Source of the DNA: Elusimicrobiaceae bacterium
Lineage (GTDB): Bacteria > Elusimicrobiota > Elusimicrobia > Elusimicrobiales > Elusimicrobiaceae
DNA: 45,111 nt
Reading direction: 5' to 3'
NCBI GenBank assembly: GCA_017534965.1
Contig: JAFXVA010000005.1
Location: 1 to 45,111 of the forward strand
Shown: positions 1 through 8,823 of the stretch, piece by piece
How positions within the stretch are numbered: position 1 is the first letter of the stretch
Layout of the letters: each line of letters starts with the position of its first letter
Program-made: the position numbers and the translations under genes
Notes under the pieces: generated by a model
The model's input: the letters and a program-made list of their open reading frames with translations, nothing else
Databases searched by the model: none
What the model was told of the DNA's origin: nothing

Positions 1-624
1 ATCTTTTTTTATCATTAAAACACTATACCATTGATTAAGGGCTTCTTCATAATCGCCATTTTTATAAGCATAATAACCTCTGCGGGTATGTTCTTCAGCT
101 ATATCTTCATCAATTCTTTCTATCCATTTTTTTGCTTGAGTTTCATTAGGACGTAAAACTAAAATTTCTTCAAATTTGTTTCTTGCTTCTACAAGACGGC
201 CTGCTTTATATAAAGTTATGCCATCATCGTATTTCATACGAATAATTTCCGCCTCTGAAATTGTGCCATAAGCGGCCATTCTGGAGGCCTCTCTTGCAAG
301 TGTTTGAGCTTGTGTCAAAGTCGGATCAATACTTAAAATAACATTAGCCATTTCGGCAGCTCTTTGATAATCCCCTCTCTTATAAAGGGCATAGGCATTT
401 TCATAAACCATTCTTAAAGTATAGTTTTGTATTCTTTGTTTACCAAGTTGAACGGTTGAAAGATATTGTTTTTTTTGTTCGACATTGGAAAGAGTGCCCA
501 AAGAGATTTTTTGTAAATCAAGAATCATACCGGCTTCCTTACCGGTTTCTCTTAAACTATTATGGGGTTGTTGCGCATATAAAGGGGCGCTACATATTAA
601 AAATAAAACAAATAATTTTTTCAT
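1..624 (-). CDS. TPR-like secreted protein, 3' part cut by window edge
   Basis: The reading frame is open from an ATG at 624 to the window edge (208 codons); the C-terminus is missing. The first 20 or so residues (MKKLFVLFLICSAPLYAQQ) form a signal peptide, so the protein is probably periplasmic or outer-membrane attached. The rest is helical with TPR-like units, for example YENAYALYKRGDYQRAAEMA at about residues 75-94 and YYAYKNGDYEEALNQWYSVL near the end. It starts 20 bases after the TadC stop and is the last visible gene of the pilus operon. Tad loci often carry a TPR protein (TadD), so a role in pilus assembly is a reasonable guess, but there is no specific motif to prove it. Confidence 0.75.
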   Translation of the reverse strand, partial: MKKLFVLFLICSAPLYAQQPHNSLRETGKEAGMILDLQKISLGTLSNVEQKKQYLSTVQLGKQRIQNYTLRMVYENAYALYKRGDYQRAAEMANVILSIDPTLTQAQTLAREASRMAAYGTISEAEIIRMKYDDGITLYKAGRLVEARNKFEEILVLRPNETQAKKWIERIDEDIAEEHTRRGYYAYKNGDYEEALNQWYSVLMIKKD

Positions 625-644
625 AATTTTATACCTCTTTTAAA

Positions 645-1526
645 TCAAAAAAGACCGCCGCTAAGCAAATCACCAAGCATAGGTGCAAGCATCAAAATAA
701 ACACCACCGGGAATATAAAAATAAACATCGGTATTAACATTTTTGTTGAAGCTTGAGCTGCAAGTTTTTCTGCTTTGTTAAGTCTTCTAAATCTAAGGTC
801 TGTAGAAAAGTTCCTTAAAAGTTCAACCAAACTTGTTCCGAGTTCATCAGACTGCACAATAAGACCGACAAAGGATCTGATATCTTGAACCCCTGTTCTT
901 TGGGCAAGTCTTTCAAGGGCTTCTCTTCTTGAATAACCAAGTTTTGTTTCATTTAAAGTTTTTTCTATCTCAACTTCCAAAAGGGTTTTATTTTTTGCTA
1001 TTTTAATAATTCTTTCAAAAGCGGTCATATAATCTAAACCGGATTCTATGATAAGAGCCATCAAATCTACCGTTGTAGCAAAATTACCAAGCATATCTTG
1101 TTGGCGTTTTTGGATTTGTGCTTTTAATTGCATATCCGGAATATAAAAACCTATTATAGCAAGTAAAATAAAAAGAGGATTTTTCGTTAAAACAATAACA
1201 AGCAAAGGTAAAAAAATTGCCCAATTTATTTTAGAAAAAAGGATATCTACCGGTTGCGGTTTTGCCGGACTACCAAGTAAAAGCCACATTTCTTCCAAAG
1301 GTTGCTGTAATTTTAATTTGTTAAGCAAAGCCATTGCAAAGCGATCTCTTAAATTTTCTTGTGGACGTAAACGGGCGAAAGAAGATGTGGATTTAATTTG
1401 TCTTACTTCAATATCGGCAATGGTTTCTTTTTCTTCTTTAGGCAAAAGGAAATTACGCACTGCTATATAAACAAAATAAGCACCTAAAAACGCTAATACA
1501 TATAAAGATAAACTATAGGTCTTCAT
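645..1526 (-). CDS. tadC: TadC-like inner-membrane pilus platform protein
   Basis: This 293-aa protein is a type II secretion F-domain family member. In Tad pili TadB and TadC form the inner-membrane platform on which the TadA ATPase acts. There is an N-terminal membrane segment (about residues 5-25), hydrophobic segments at about 100-130, a cytoplasmic F domain at about 150-255 (TVDLMALIIESGLDYMTAF, then RSFVGLIVQSDELGTSLVEL) and a C-terminal membrane hairpin ending in LAPMLGDLLSGG. Its ATG overlaps the TGA of the upstream tadB by four bases (ATGA), which implies translational coupling. The family call is firm; TadC rather than TadB is assigned by gene order and by the shorter length. Confidence 0.9.
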   Translation of the reverse strand: MKTYSLSLYVLAFLGAYFVYIAVRNFLLPKEEKETIADIEVRQIKSTSSFARLRPQENLRDRFAMALLNKLKLQQPLEEMWLLLGSPAKPQPVDILFSKINWAIFLPLLVIVLTKNPLFILLAIIGFYIPDMQLKAQIQKRQQDMLGNFATTVDLMALIIESGLDYMTAFERIIKIAKNKTLLEVEIEKTLNETKLGYSRREALERLAQRTGVQDIRSFVGLIVQSDELGTSLVELLRNFSTDLRFRRLNKAEKLAAQASTKMLIPMFIFIFPVVFILMLAPMLGDLLSGGLF

Positions 1527-3142
1527 ACTTTAATTTCCCCCAGCTTGCTAACCATTTTAATACCAATACCTATCCAAACGATACACATAAATAAAACTAT
1601 TATACCGACAGGTTTTGTATAAAATTTTATCATAACATCCGGTTGGAAGACAAATAAAACACCGACCATAATCCAAGGCATAATAGCAACAACTAAACTT
1701 TGTATCTTTTGTTGGGCTGTCATTGCTTGTAATTTTTCTTCAAGTTTACTTTCTTCACGGATATTTTCGACAATACGTTCAAAAATCTTTGTCAAATTAC
1801 CACCGACCTGTCTTTGTAAAACAATGGCCTTAACCATATAAGAAAGAAGTCTTGATTCAACACGTTCTTCCATATTTTCCAAAGATTTTTCAAAAGGTGT
1901 ACCGAGTTTATAATTTTTAATAACTAAACCAAATTCATCTGATATTGGGGGGCGTAAATCGCTTGAAACCCTTTCAAAACCTTGCACGATATCCATACCT
2001 GATTTAAGAGAGTTTGAAAGCAAAATCAAAGCATCCATAAGTTGTTTGTTGATTTTAGCACCGCGTCTTTTCTTTAAAGAATCCAATATAATACCCGGCA
2101 TTTTTAAACCGATAGAAAGACCTGCGGCAAAAAATACAAAAAACATAAAGACACCAAAAAAGCCACCTGCCCCTATAGCAAAAAAGGCACCAAGCAAACA
2201 GAAAACAGCCAAAGTTCCAAGAACAATATATTTAACATTAATGTCTAAAAATTGTCTGCTATAATCATCTGCCCAAGTGGTGCTTTTTTGTAAATATTCT
2301 TGAACTAACATTGAAATTTGGGTATTTCTTGATTCAATAAATTTATATACGGCAAAGAACACAAGTAAAGTACCAAGACTCATTAAAACACGTATTAAAA
2401 TTACTTGATATTTGCCCCCTTTCTTTTGTTTTTCAAAGGGCATTTGCGGGGCTGGTTTATTCATTATGTCGCTATAAAGAGTATTGGATAAAATTGCAAG
2501 AGCAATAGAAGATTTTCTAAATTTGGTCTTCCAATTGGCTGAAACAAAAGATTCGGCCATACTATCGGCCTCATCTAAAGCAAGTTCTAAAGTTGCTATT
2601 AAAGAACGGCCACGCCCCTGCATACTATCACGCATATCATAGTCGATTAAACGAGGATTCGTTTTTAAACGTTCAACTTCCAAAATTAAGCGGATTCTGG
2701 CAAGGCCGAACTCCTCCATAATACCTCTTGTAGCAAAAGTTGCCCCATCATCTATTTTTTGAGCTACGGTTAAAAGTTGATTAAGAGCAAGAAGAGGACG
2801 CCTCCACATTTCGGCTTCATTAAGATAGTCTGTTTGGCCATTTGATAAAGGTAGTTCCCATAAGCGGTTTTTTTCCATTTCGACCAAATCTGTTTCAAGC
2901 CAGGAAGGCATTTTTATTGCTTTTTTCACTTGTCCGCAATAAGTGGGTAAAAATTCTTTTTTTTCTGTTGGTTTAGAAGTATCTAAAAAATCATAAAGGC
3001 CATAAAGTTTTTCTTTAGCGCATTTAATAAATTCCTGTTGATTTAAAGTATAAACCTGCCCCAAGACTTGATCTTGAGCAAAAAGTCCTGTTGAGACAAA
3101 AACTAATAAAGACAAAGAAATTATTATATGCTTAAAAGACAT
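1523..3142 (-). CDS. tadB: TadB-like platform protein with long periplasmic N-terminal domain
   Basis: At 539 aa this is much longer than a usual TadB (roughly 300 aa). A signal-peptide-like start (MSFKHIIISLSLLVFVSTGLFAQ) is followed by about 220 polar, mainly helical residues that I do not recognise. Then come a membrane segment at about 246-266, a membrane pair at about 305-348, a type II secretion F domain at about 365-470 (LMDALILLSNSLKSGMDIVQGF; VLQRQVGGNLTKIFERIVENI) and two C-terminal membrane segments. The F domain and position next to tadC support the platform role. The N-terminal part would lie in the periplasm, perhaps contacting pilin or secretin. It starts directly after the stop of the ATPase gene. 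Confidence 0.88.
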   Translation of the reverse strand: MSFKHIIISLSLLVFVSTGLFAQDQVLGQVYTLNQQEFIKCAKEKLYGLYDFLDTSKPTEKKEFLPTYCGQVKKAIKMPSWLETDLVEMEKNRLWELPLSNGQTDYLNEAEMWRRPLLALNQLLTVAQKIDDGATFATRGIMEEFGLARIRLILEVERLKTNPRLIDYDMRDSMQGRGRSLIATLELALDEADSMAESFVSANWKTKFRKSSIALAILSNTLYSDIMNKPAPQMPFEKQKKGGKYQVILIRVLMSLGTLLVFFAVYKFIESRNTQISMLVQEYLQKSTTWADDYSRQFLDINVKYIVLGTLAVFCLLGAFFAIGAGGFFGVFMFFVFFAAGLSIGLKMPGIILDSLKKRRGAKINKQLMDALILLSNSLKSGMDIVQGFERVSSDLRPPISDEFGLVIKNYKLGTPFEKSLENMEERVESRLLSYMVKAIVLQRQVGGNLTKIFERIVENIREESKLEEKLQAMTAQQKIQSLVVAIMPWIMVGVLFVFQPDVMIKFYTKPVGIIVLFMCIVWIGIGIKMVSKLGEIKV

Positions 3143-5341
3143 TTAATTACCTTCTTGTTTTACTTTAAAAATATCTTCCGGAACGTCTATACCCTTTGCT
3201 TTAAATTCAGCAAAGAATGTCGGCAATTCCCCTGTAGGGGCAAAAACACCCTGAACTTTACCATTTTCATCAACACCTGTTTGAGTGTATCTGAATAAAT
3301 CTTTACTTTGAATAACGCCGTCTTTTTGACCGCAGATTTCCGTAATATAAGTAACCTTTCTGCTACCATCGGAAAACCTTGAAAGTTGAACAATCAAGTT
3401 AACAGCAGAAGAAATCATTTCGCGGATAGCCCAAATAGGCAAATCTGCACTTGCCATCATACACATGGCTTCAAGACGGGTTAAACTATCTCTTGGTGTG
3501 TTTGCGTGGATAGTAGCAAGGGAACCTTCGTGACCGGTGTTCATTGCCTGTAACATATCCAAGGCCTCCGCACCACGACACTCACCGACTACGATTCTAT
3601 CCGGTCTCATACGCAAACAGTTAATAACCAAATCTTTAATTGTTATAGCACCTTTGCCTTCTACGTTGGGCGGTCTGCTTTCAAGGGAAACCCAGTGTTC
3701 TTGCTGGAGTCTTAATTCCGCCGTATCTTCCACTGTTATGATACGCTCTGCAGAAGGAATATAACTTGAAAGAGCATTTAAGAAAGTTGTTTTACCGGTA
3801 CCGGTACCACCGGAAATAATAATATTTTTTCTAAGTTTTACACAACTTTCAAGGAAATTCATACATTGCTCGCTGATTGTGCCAAAGCGGTAATAATCTT
3901 GCGGGCCAAAAGGTTTTTGAGAGAAACGCCTTATTGTCAAAGACGGACCGGAAACAGCCAAAGGTGCAATAATAGCATTAACACGGGAACCATCTTTTAA
4001 ACGGGCGTCCACCAAAGGCACTGATTCGTCAATACGTCTGCCCAAAGGGGCAACAATTCTTTTAATAACCTGGATAACCTGGTCATTATCTCTAAAACGA
4101 TATCTTGTTAAAGTTAATTTACCTTTTTGTTCAATAAAAATCTTATCATAGGCATTAACCATAATTTCGGTAACGGAAGGATCTCTCATCAAGGCCTCTA
4201 AAGGACCAAGACCTAAAATTTCGTCTAAAAGTTCTGTAATAAAACGGGTTTTTTGATCTCTTGAAAGTTGGACATTGGCCTTCTTTCTTAAAACTTCATC
4301 AATAATGACGGAAACGCGCTTTCTTACTTGTTCGTTTTGAGAACCTTCTTCGCTAATAACAATACGTTCAAGTTCCAAAGTTTTAATAACTTCTTTATGA
4401 ACTTGTAATTTTAAATCATCCCAATAGGAAAGATCTGCATCTAAAGATTTAAAATGGTTAATATTTGAAGCACCGCCAACAGCTAAAGCAGAGGCCTCCC
4501 ATATATTTTTGGCAGAAGCGACAAATTCGCTATCAGGAACGGAAGTTTCCCATTTTTTATCTGTAGGTTTAGCTTCGGCAATAGCCGCAAGTATCGGGCG
4601 TAAACCCTCTTGAACCCAAAGACTGCTTCTGTTAACTAAAATTTCAATTTCCCTTTTATTAGAGGCCTCAAAAACACTTGCCTCCCAAGTTAAATAAACA
4701 ATCGGTTCTCTGCCGAGTTTAATAAAAAATTGGTTTACTTCTTCGTGATCAATAGCACCAGGTAAATTATATTGGTTACATATAATATCCATGCGATCTA
4801 TAGGAAAGTGCATTTCCTTAAAATCTGTAAAAGTGGAAACTGCCGTATTCAAATGTGAACGGGTGCAATTTGTTACCCAGAAAACTTTATCTGCAATATC
4901 AAAGGCGAAAGTTTCCATAGGAAAACTTGAATCTACATCTAAAAAGATATCAAAAGTTTGTTGTAAACGAGATAAAATAGGAAGCAAAACTTTAGGTGAA
5001 ATCATTGAAACTTCTTGTCTAGTAGAACCTAAAGGCAAAACGCCAACACCAACAGAAGTCATAGAAACTTTACCGCGTAAAAGACCACCGGCAATAGCAA
5101 TAGCACCTGAACCTAATGCCCTAACTAAATCTGTAACGCTGACAGGTTTTCTGATCCCCAAATAAAAGCCATGTTCCTGGCGAGCCAAGGGATCTAAAGG
5201 AACAATTAAAACAGGTCTTTTTTGGGTTTCAGCCCAAGCAATAGCTAAATTTAAAACTAAAGTTGTTTTACCAACACCTTCTTTTGGTCCGGTAAAAGCA
5301 ACAACTCTTGGGGTGCCGTTAGTTTCGTTTTTAGTGTCCAT
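3143..5341 (-). CDS. CpaE/TadZ-CpaF/TadA fusion: MinD-like ATPase joined to pilus motor ATPase
   Basis: This 732-aa protein fuses two Tad components that are normally separate. Residues 11 to about 260 are a ParA/MinD-type ATPase with a deviant Walker A (GPKEGVGKTT at 18-27) and a Walker-B-like segment FDIFLDVDSS near 135; no receiver domain precedes it, unlike many CpaE proteins. After a linker, about 320-720 is the CpaF/TadA secretion ATPase: Walker A GGTGTGKTT near 510, an Asp/Glu box around VGECRGAEALDMLQAMNTGH, and the His-box segment TIHANTPRD near 610. It powers pilus extension at the inner membrane, and the MinD part probably sets its position. The secretin gene is 5 bases upstream and tadB starts at the next base downstream. 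Confidence 0.93.
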   Translation of the reverse strand: MDTKNETNGTPRVVAFTGPKEGVGKTTLVLNLAIAWAETQKRPVLIVPLDPLARQEHGFYLGIRKPVSVTDLVRALGSGAIAIAGGLLRGKVSMTSVGVGVLPLGSTRQEVSMISPKVLLPILSRLQQTFDIFLDVDSSFPMETFAFDIADKVFWVTNCTRSHLNTAVSTFTDFKEMHFPIDRMDIICNQYNLPGAIDHEEVNQFFIKLGREPIVYLTWEASVFEASNKREIEILVNRSSLWVQEGLRPILAAIAEAKPTDKKWETSVPDSEFVASAKNIWEASALAVGGASNINHFKSLDADLSYWDDLKLQVHKEVIKTLELERIVISEEGSQNEQVRKRVSVIIDEVLRKKANVQLSRDQKTRFITELLDEILGLGPLEALMRDPSVTEIMVNAYDKIFIEQKGKLTLTRYRFRDNDQVIQVIKRIVAPLGRRIDESVPLVDARLKDGSRVNAIIAPLAVSGPSLTIRRFSQKPFGPQDYYRFGTISEQCMNFLESCVKLRKNIIISGGTGTGKTTFLNALSSYIPSAERIITVEDTAELRLQQEHWVSLESRPPNVEGKGAITIKDLVINCLRMRPDRIVVGECRGAEALDMLQAMNTGHEGSLATIHANTPRDSLTRLEAMCMMASADLPIWAIREMISSAVNLIVQLSRFSDGSRKVTYITEICGQKDGVIQSKDLFRYTQTGVDENGKVQGVFAPTGELPTFFAEFKAKGIDVPEDIFKVKQEGN

Positions 5342-5346
5342 TTAGT

Positions 5347-6090
5347 TTACTCCACCATCTCTACTGTGATAAAAAGGAATAAAGAGCGTTGTTCTTCTTT
5401 AATATTTTTTGTTTTAAAGAAATAACCAAGCAAAGGTATTCTGCCAAGAACAGGAACTCTATCTTCTGCTACACTTCTAGAGCTGCTTTTTAAACCACCG
5501 ATAACCAAAGTTTCACCGCTGTTAAGTTCCACTTGGGAATTTAATCTTCTTGAAGTGATAGAAGGAACAGAGGTTCCGTTTATAACAATAGGTGTAGAAT
5601 AATCCGGATTAGAAAGTTCTATTTCAAATTGGACATGGATAATATTGCCTTTTTCCGGAATAATTGTTGGCATAACATCCAAACGAACACCATAGTTCTT
5701 AAATTCAACACCGGCAGAAGTATTATTTACTACTGGGAAAGGAATAGAACCACCGGCAGAAAAGTTTGCACTTGTATTAGATTTTGCTATAACTTTAGGA
5801 TTAGACAAAATTTGCGCTTTACCTTCAGTTTCAAGCAAGTGTAAACGAGTGTTAAGCAAACTCTTACGTTCAAATTCACCGATAGAGAAAATACCCGGTA
5901 TTTCTTTTTCGGTAAAGTCTAAAAGCTGGTTCCAAGCAAACCCATTATTAGTGGTAAGAGATCCGCTGATTTCAACTATATCAGCACTAACGGCTACTAA
6001 GTCCGTTTTCTTAGCAGCATTGGCTTGCACGCCAGCTACTAAGGCAACTAAAACAAGTGGTAAAACTTTATTTATTATATTTTTTTTCAT
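5347..6090 (-). CDS. minimal secretin (CpaC/RcpA-type) for the Tad pilus
   Basis: The 247-aa protein has a signal peptide (MKKNIINKVLPLVLVALVAG, cleaved near ANA-AK) and then almost only the C-terminal secretin domain. Family landmarks are LHLLETEGKAQILSNPKVI, a Gly-rich stretch SAGGSIPFPVVNN, GVRLDVMPTII, the NSGETLVIGGLKSS motif and VPVLGRIPLLGYFFKTK. CpaC/RcpA proteins are usually well over 400 aa with N-terminal BON or N-domains; these are absent here, yet the gene has its own signal peptide and a good ribosome site (GGAAAGGAA), so it looks complete. It would form the outer-membrane gate. A 28-base gap separates it from the cpaB-like gene. Confidence 0.9.
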   Translation of the reverse strand: MKKNIINKVLPLVLVALVAGVQANAAKKTDLVAVSADIVEISGSLTTNNGFAWNQLLDFTEKEIPGIFSIGEFERKSLLNTRLHLLETEGKAQILSNPKVIAKSNTSANFSAGGSIPFPVVNNTSAGVEFKNYGVRLDVMPTIIPEKGNIIHVQFEIELSNPDYSTPIVINGTSVPSITSRRLNSQVELNSGETLVIGGLKSSSRSVAEDRVPVLGRIPLLGYFFKTKNIKEEQRSLFLFITVEMVE

Positions 6091-6118
6091 TTTTTTCCTT
6101 TCCTATAATAATCAAATT

Positions 6119-6871
6119 TTAGTTAAATAAGCTGGAGAAACTTGTTATAGGTACGCTATTTTCGTTCATATCACCGGGTGCGCGAACTACAACAGTTATT
6201 TCCCCTTCCTCTTCAGCCAAAGCAAGATATTGGGGTGCTTCCAAACCTAAAGAAAGACTTAAAGTTGACATATCAGAGAAAGCGGCACTATTTTGTTCGT
6301 CTTCTTTATTTTTGTTTTTAGCAGCGCTGTCAAGCCCTTGACCTAAGTTAGAACCGACACCAAGAACCAAAATGTTTTGCAAAATAATAACAGACATTTT
6401 TTCTTTATTACTATTTTTTAACTGAGCATCAAAAGTGATAAGGATATCAACTTTATCGCCCGGTTTTATCATTTTTGCTACTTGATTTTTTACTTCCAAA
6501 ATGTATGCCCTGTTACCGGGTTGGACTTTTAAACTGATACCCATTTCCGGGCTTAAAGAGCTAAGAGAAGGTTTTGTAATTTGATTGCCTTTAGCAATAG
6601 ATACTCTTGTTACCAAATTTTCAATATCGCTTAAATTTGCCCCTTTAGATAAGACATAAGCATCTTTTTGTATATAAGACAAAGGAATCTCGGCTGTTCT
6701 GATATGAGTTCTTTTAAGTTGTGTCCCTTCCGGTAAATCAAGACCGGCTACTGCAACTGTTTCCATCTTTTGAGATTTAGCCAAATTACCTTGGGCTAAA
6801 TTCAAAACAAAGAAATATATCAAAGCTGCCATTACAGCGATGACTAAAGGAAAAAGACTTCTTCTGTTCAT
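6119..6871 (-). CDS. cpaB: CpaB/RcpC pilus assembly protein
   Basis: The 250-aa protein has one N-terminal membrane anchor (about 5-25) and a SAF domain starting VAGLDLPEGTQLKRTHIRTA at about 42-61, followed by the RcpC/CpaB region (GISLKVQPGNRAYILEVKNQVAKMIKPGDKVDILITF). This is the usual CpaB/RcpC order and length. CpaB/RcpC proteins help secretin function in the periplasm during Tad pilus assembly. A strong ribosome site (GAGAGGAG) precedes the ATG. It sits between tadE and the secretin gene, as expected for a cpa/rcp locus. Confidence 0.92.
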   Translation of the reverse strand: MNRRSLFPLVIAVMAALIYFFVLNLAQGNLAKSQKMETVAVAGLDLPEGTQLKRTHIRTAEIPLSYIQKDAYVLSKGANLSDIENLVTRVSIAKGNQITKPSLSSLSPEMGISLKVQPGNRAYILEVKNQVAKMIKPGDKVDILITFDAQLKNSNKEKMSVIILQNILVLGVGSNLGQGLDSAAKNKNKEDEQNSAAFSDMSTLSLSLGLEAPQYLALAEEEGEITVVVRAPGDMNENSVPITSFSSLFN

Positions 6872-6922
6872 ATTTTAAAACTCCTCTCTTTTTTTTAAAA
6901 ACTGCTTATAATAAAATCAAAT

Positions 6923-7393
6923 CTAATTTATCAGTGGTCTTTCCACCGGCATCCTAACAGATGCTTTTATTCTTTTTACCCCGTATTTCTTTGGATGATC
7001 GGCGAAAATATAACTTGTTAAAGGAAACGCCAAATCTATTCTATAAACCAAAGTTACAACGAGATCTTCGTTCACATGTCCGCTAACTTGCGGATCGCGG
7101 CCGGTTCTTTGTAATACAGAAGATATCTGCATTTTAGCGGCCTTTTGTGGCCCAACTGCTTTAATTAGGGCCTCTTTCATCTTAATGGCTATTTTAGTGG
7201 AATCCGTTGCACCGCTTGGTTTGCGAACCCCAACCATAGAGCCAACTCTGGCAAGTTCATAAGAAATATGATGGGCAAGAATTGTATGATAGGCAATAGT
7301 TCCCATTTCCAATATAACAAATATTATCATCATAAAAACGGGAAGAATCAAAACTAATTCAACAACCGCTTGCCCACCATTTTTCTTAATCAT
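6923..7393 (-). CDS. tadE: TadE-like pseudopilin
   Basis: The 156-aa protein begins with a short basic leader and the prepilin-like motif G-QAVVEL followed by a hydrophobic helix (VLILPVFMMIIFVILEMGTI), as in TadE/TadG-type pseudopilins. TadE proteins are processed by the Tad prepilin peptidase and are needed for Flp pilus formation. The remainder is a polar periplasmic part of typical TadE length. Its start lies 9 bases downstream of the flp stop, so it is read with the pilins. Confidence 0.9.
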   Translation of the reverse strand: MIKKNGGQAVVELVLILPVFMMIIFVILEMGTIAYHTILAHHISYELARVGSMVGVRKPSGATDSTKIAIKMKEALIKAVGPQKAAKMQISSVLQRTGRDPQVSGHVNEDLVVTLVYRIDLAFPLTSYIFADHPKKYGVKRIKASVRMPVERPLIN

Positions 7394-7402
7394 AAAACCT
7401 GC

Positions 7403-7612
7403 TTAAATTTTATCTGCTTCGCCGAGAATTTTTGCTTTAATATTATCAAAGAGATCCGGCATAAAGGTTTTAATTGCAACGCCGACGATACCAACGACGA
7501 CGACAATAATACCTAACATAAACAAATATTCAACCAAACTTTGGCCTTTTTTATTGTTTATGGCTCTGATGGCTCTATCATAAGCCAAGTGCATTTTTGC
7601 GATCATTCTCAT
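7403..7612 (-). CDS. flp: Flp-type major pilin candidate
   Basis: The ATG at 7612 is chosen because GGAGG lies 8 bases upstream; a longer frame uses TTG at 7627. The 69-aa product has a 22-residue basic leader, the Flp processing motif (G followed by QSLVEY), then a hydrophobic helix (LFMLGIIVVVVGIVGVAI) and a short charged tail. This fits Flp/Fap pilins, which are cut after the Gly by TadV/CpaA and polymerise into the fibre. No TadV gene is in the window, so it must be encoded elsewhere. Confidence 0.92.
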   Translation of the reverse strand: MRMIAKMHLAYDRAIRAINNKKGQSLVEYLFMLGIIVVVVGIVGVAIKTFMPDLFDNIKAKILGEADKI

Positions 7613-7635
7613 TTTAATATCCTCCAAATTAATAT

Positions 7636-7800
7636 TTAATTTTTATCTTCATACACAGCGAGTATAATTTTTGCTCCCTGTTCAAATTGTCTTGGCACTA
7701 CCCAACTATAACTTTTGTAAAAGATTGCAAATGCGGCAAACAAAGCAAGTGCTGTTACAATATATTCCATAGCCGCCTGGCCTTTATTATTCATCTTCAT
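7636..7800 (-). CDS. second, very small Flp-like pilin (54 aa)
   Basis: This short gene begins at ATG 7800 and ends at TAA 7636. The product starts MKMNNKGQAAMEYIV, giving a 7-residue basic leader, then the G-XXXXEY processing motif of Flp pilins (G-QAAMEY), a hydrophobic helix (IVTALALFAAFAIFYKSY) and a short tail (VVPRQFEQGAKIILAVYEDK). Motif, size and position 23 bases upstream of the larger flp gene support a minor or alternative pilin. No clear Shine-Dalgarno sequence is seen; an alternative start two codons later is possible. Confidence 0.85.
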   Translation of the reverse strand: MKMNNKGQAAMEYIVTALALFAAFAIFYKSYSWVVPRQFEQGAKIILAVYEDKN

Positions 7801-7834
7801 ATTGCACCTTTTACAAACTTACTGCTTTTTACTA

Positions 7835-8806
7835 CTAAAACTGCAATCTTACTGCTAATTGATGCGCTGTGCCCAAAGCACCAAAAGGCATCATAGCATA
7901 ATCAAGGCCAAGGCCGTAGCCAAAGACCTCGCTACTATAAAAACCAAAACCAAGAGAGACCTTTGAAGTTGTATCAAGGCCCATCTTATCTGCTATTGTG
8001 CCATCTTCGGCAAAACCTGTATTATCGCGGTTATAATAACCAATTCTGATATCAAACTGGGCGACTTGAACAAGTTCTTCCGGGATGTGAATTGCAAGCC
8101 CAACACCATAGCGAACTTTATCATCAACATAGTCAACAACTTCGCCTGCAAGCGTAAAGTATTTGGTATTTATGGCAGCACCACCGCGCACAGCTGAAGG
8201 AACTTCATCTGTATCGCCTAAGTTTTGCCCCATTACACCTAAAACAAGTTTATTGCTAAATAAGCGAAGTTTTGCCCCCACATCAAAAGCTGCATTGATA
8301 TGGCGGACATTGACGTTATTTTCATTAATATACTTTGCTGTTGCACCTAAATCTAAAGCATTAAAGAAACTTCTTGATAAAGATACACTTGCAACAAAAT
8401 CTTGCATAACTGCACCGGCCCAATCTTGCGGGATACCCATATCATCTCTAAATTCAAGGTCATTTAATCTTAAATATCTGAGTGTCACGCCAAGCATTGT
8501 TCTGCCCATGGGTTGGATATAGGCAAGGGAACTATCCCCCACACCTTCAAACCATTGCATGTGGGAAATTTGCACTTCTCTAGTGGTATTGGTGGCAGCA
8601 CCTGCCGGGTTCCAAAAGAGAGCTTGGGTTCCTTCTGATAAAGCCGTATAAGCATTACCCATTGCCTGGGCTGTCGGTGCGCCTGTGCCAAGTTTTAAGA
8701 AGGCACTTGCGCTTGTACCGGCATATTCGCTAGATGCTTTGGCAGTTAAACCAAAGGACATTGCTATTAAAAACATTAAGGTTATTTTTGCTATATTATT
8801 TTTCAT
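7835..8806 (-). CDS. PorV/PorQ-like outer-membrane beta-barrel protein
   Basis: The 323-aa protein has a signal peptide (ending near AKA-SSEYAG) and the N-terminal signature of the PorV/PorQ (UPF0164) barrel family: FLKLGTGAPTAQAMGNAYTA, then GTQALFWNPAGAA. The remainder is alternating short beta-strand segments ending in an aromatic residue (QLAVRLQF), as expected for an outer-membrane barrel. In Bacteroidetes PorV carries type IX secretion cargo; in other phyla the role is unknown. Here it directly follows a large repeat protein with a FlgD-Ig-like C-terminus and precedes the pilins, so a role in displaying that neighbour is an inference. Confidence 0.85.
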   Translation of the reverse strand: MKNNIAKITLMFLIAMSFGLTAKASSEYAGTSASAFLKLGTGAPTAQAMGNAYTALSEGTQALFWNPAGAATNTTREVQISHMQWFEGVGDSSLAYIQPMGRTMLGVTLRYLRLNDLEFRDDMGIPQDWAGAVMQDFVASVSLSRSFFNALDLGATAKYINENNVNVRHINAAFDVGAKLRLFSNKLVLGVMGQNLGDTDEVPSAVRGGAAINTKYFTLAGEVVDYVDDKVRYGVGLAIHIPEELVQVAQFDIRIGYYNRDNTGFAEDGTIADKMGLDTTSKVSLGFGFYSSEVFGYGLGLDYAMMPFGALGTAHQLAVRLQF

Positions 8807-8823
8807 AAATTTGTCCCTTTATC

